Assembly: GCA_026260175.1 (NCBI GenBank)
Contig: JAKCWW010000185.1
Span: forward strand, 68,717-132,716
Reading direction: 5' to 3'
DNA: 64,000 nucleotides
From: Reticulitermes lucifugus
Lineage: Eukaryota > Arthropoda > Insecta > Blattodea > Rhinotermitidae
Shown one piece after another: positions 62,878-64,000 of this stretch. A program made the translations under genes and the position numbers. The number at the start of each line of letters is the position of its first letter. Position 1 is the stretch's first letter. The notes under the pieces were generated by a model that saw nothing but the letters and a program-made list of their open reading frames with translations, made no database searches and was not told the origin of the DNA.

Positions 62878-63264
62878 CTAGCACCACCACCATGACAACT
62901 AGCATTAACGAGAGAGTGGTTAAGTAATACAAAATAGACACTGATACACCCACTTTATAATTTTCGCTATTAGCTATTACCATATTAACTCGAATATAAG
63001 ATGAGAATTTTTTCGTAATTCGTCATTTTAAAAATGGCAGGTCACCTTATAATCGTGCAAAAAGTTATTCACGTTCTGTGTCCTGGGCTAATGTTTTTGT
63101 ATATGCCACGTCTAGGTGCATAAAGAAAAGTATACAGCTGCTGTTACAATAATTATACCTGCTATTTTATATTTCTCATTTAATTATTGATATGCTGACC
63201 GCCAGCACCGGCTGTATGTTCTCTGCCGCACCTGGCGAACAAATTTTTGGTGGCCCCCATTTTT

Positions 63265-63790
63265 AAGCGCGTTCGCAAAATTGCGAAAAGCGACTAACAG
63301 GCTCGTCATGTCTGTTCGTCCGACCGTCTGTCTGTCCGCATGGAACAACTCGGATCCTACTGGATGGATTTTCATGAAATTTGATATTTGAACACTTTTC
63401 GAAAATCTGTCAACAAAATTCAAGTATCATTAACATTGACAAGAATAACGGGTACAAGACCTATGTATTCTTCTAAGAATTAGAACATTTTCAGACGAAA
63501 GTTGTAGAGAAAAACAAAACGCACACTTTACATTCAATCAATTTTTTCCCGAAAAGTGCGCCTTTTATGAAATAATGTGGAAAAACGTGGTACAGCCAGA
63601 CAGGTCACAGGTAATATAATACGGCGCAGAAAATATGCGACTTGCATGCCGGATAACTAAGGCAAGAATACACACACACACACACATTCATAATATTAAA
63701 TACTTGTTTTTCCACGGCAGCACTGATTACGCAAACGTGTCCCGATGTTACGTTATACGTACATTGCCTGTGTTGTTTGTCTCTTTGTAC
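63265..63790 (+). repeat. ~600-bp dispersed repeat, plus copy
   Basis: gcgttcgcaaaattgcgaaa, ctcgtcatgtctgttcgtcc, atttgatatttgaacacttt, aacgggtacaagacctatgt, tataatacggcgcagaaaat, a CA run and tgttacgttatacgtacatt, matching the minus copy at 36610-37185 block by block. Confidence 0.75.
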
Positions 63791-63934
63791 CCACACTTGT
63801 CTGCACTTTGCACCATTTTTTGAGCAGCTCAAAATTTACAACAATAAAACGAAACTTTGCAGTTAGTGATAGTAACAAAATTTCCAACTGGTATACTCAC
63901 AAAACAGTTTGTGTTCTTATATTTTACATTATCA

Positions 63935-64000
63935 TTAGGCTGACCATACGTCCCGTTTTGAACGGGACAGTACCGTTTTTTTTGCTATGTCCCGGCCGTC
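63935..64000. repeat. start of a further repeat cut by the window edge
   Basis: gtcccgttttgaacgggac (63951-63969) is a near-perfect palindrome followed by cagtaccgttttttttgcta and tgtcccgg. It looks like the terminal part of an inverted-repeat element; the rest lies outside the window. Confidence 0.4.

Noticed and set aside
62795-62983. Polyvaline frame on the minus strand that looks like a membrane segment.
   Set aside because: Translation of an ACT microsatellite.
1-64000. CRISPR array, operon, phage or other prokaryotic system.
   Set aside because: Spliced gene, SINEs, LINEs and MITEs show eukaryotic DNA; no spaced direct repeats of CRISPR type are present.

Overview
The window is eukaryotic, large-genome arthropod DNA, almost certainly from an insect. 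It is AT-rich and intron-rich, dense in SINEs, LINE relics, MITEs and microsatellites, and interrupted by two assembly gaps of Ns (11699-11854 and 28558-29064). The long introns and the mix of repeats are most reminiscent of cockroach or termite genomes. That placement is inference from general familiarity, not from a search.

The only protein-coding host gene I can support is Bicaudal C (BicC), read 5'->3' on the + strand from an ATG at 9631 to a TAG at 58263. I could join 16 coding exons with matching GT-AG boundaries and consistent phases into an 884-codon frame. That length is close to what I recall for fly BicC (about 900 residues) and somewhat shorter than vertebrate BICC1. The protein has a divergent N-terminal KH-like segment, a canonical KH domain with GKGG (exon 5), a second non-canonical KH-like segment (exon 6), another KH domain whose loop reads GKNS (exons 7-8), a low-complexity Ser/Pro/Gly-rich linker (exons 9-14) and a C-terminal SAM domain (exons 14-15). 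Introns 1-3 are huge (10.6, 14.8 and 5.7 kb); the later ones are 0.25-2.7 kb.

Layout: 1-9300 is a repeat-filled upstream flank (LINE relics, a mariner-type MITE, a SINE carrying a nested palindromic insertion, a ~400-bp foldback element, a hAT-type MITE, and a ~370-bp GTAT microsatellite). 9300-9630 is probably 5' UTR and promoter. 9631-58263 is BicC, with most of its intronic DNA made of repeats. 58264-64000 is 3' UTR and downstream flank, with another foldback element, ATT and ACT microsatellites and a dispersed repeat.

The repeats fall into recognisable sets: at least four tRNA-headed SINE-like families, two non-LTR retrotransposon families (one ending in a [12 protein letters not shown]-like tail, one with a [14 protein letters not shown] reverse transcriptase), a hAT-type MITE family with two copies and 8-bp target duplications, a Tc1/mariner-type MITE, and several foldback repeats. 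Several foldback repeats share a small structured motif (YTGAWGA, hairpin, GAAAC) that resembles a hammerhead-ribozyme core. I regard this as the most unusual non-genic signal in the window. I see no bacterial-type system, CRISPR array, rRNA gene or convincing tRNA gene.
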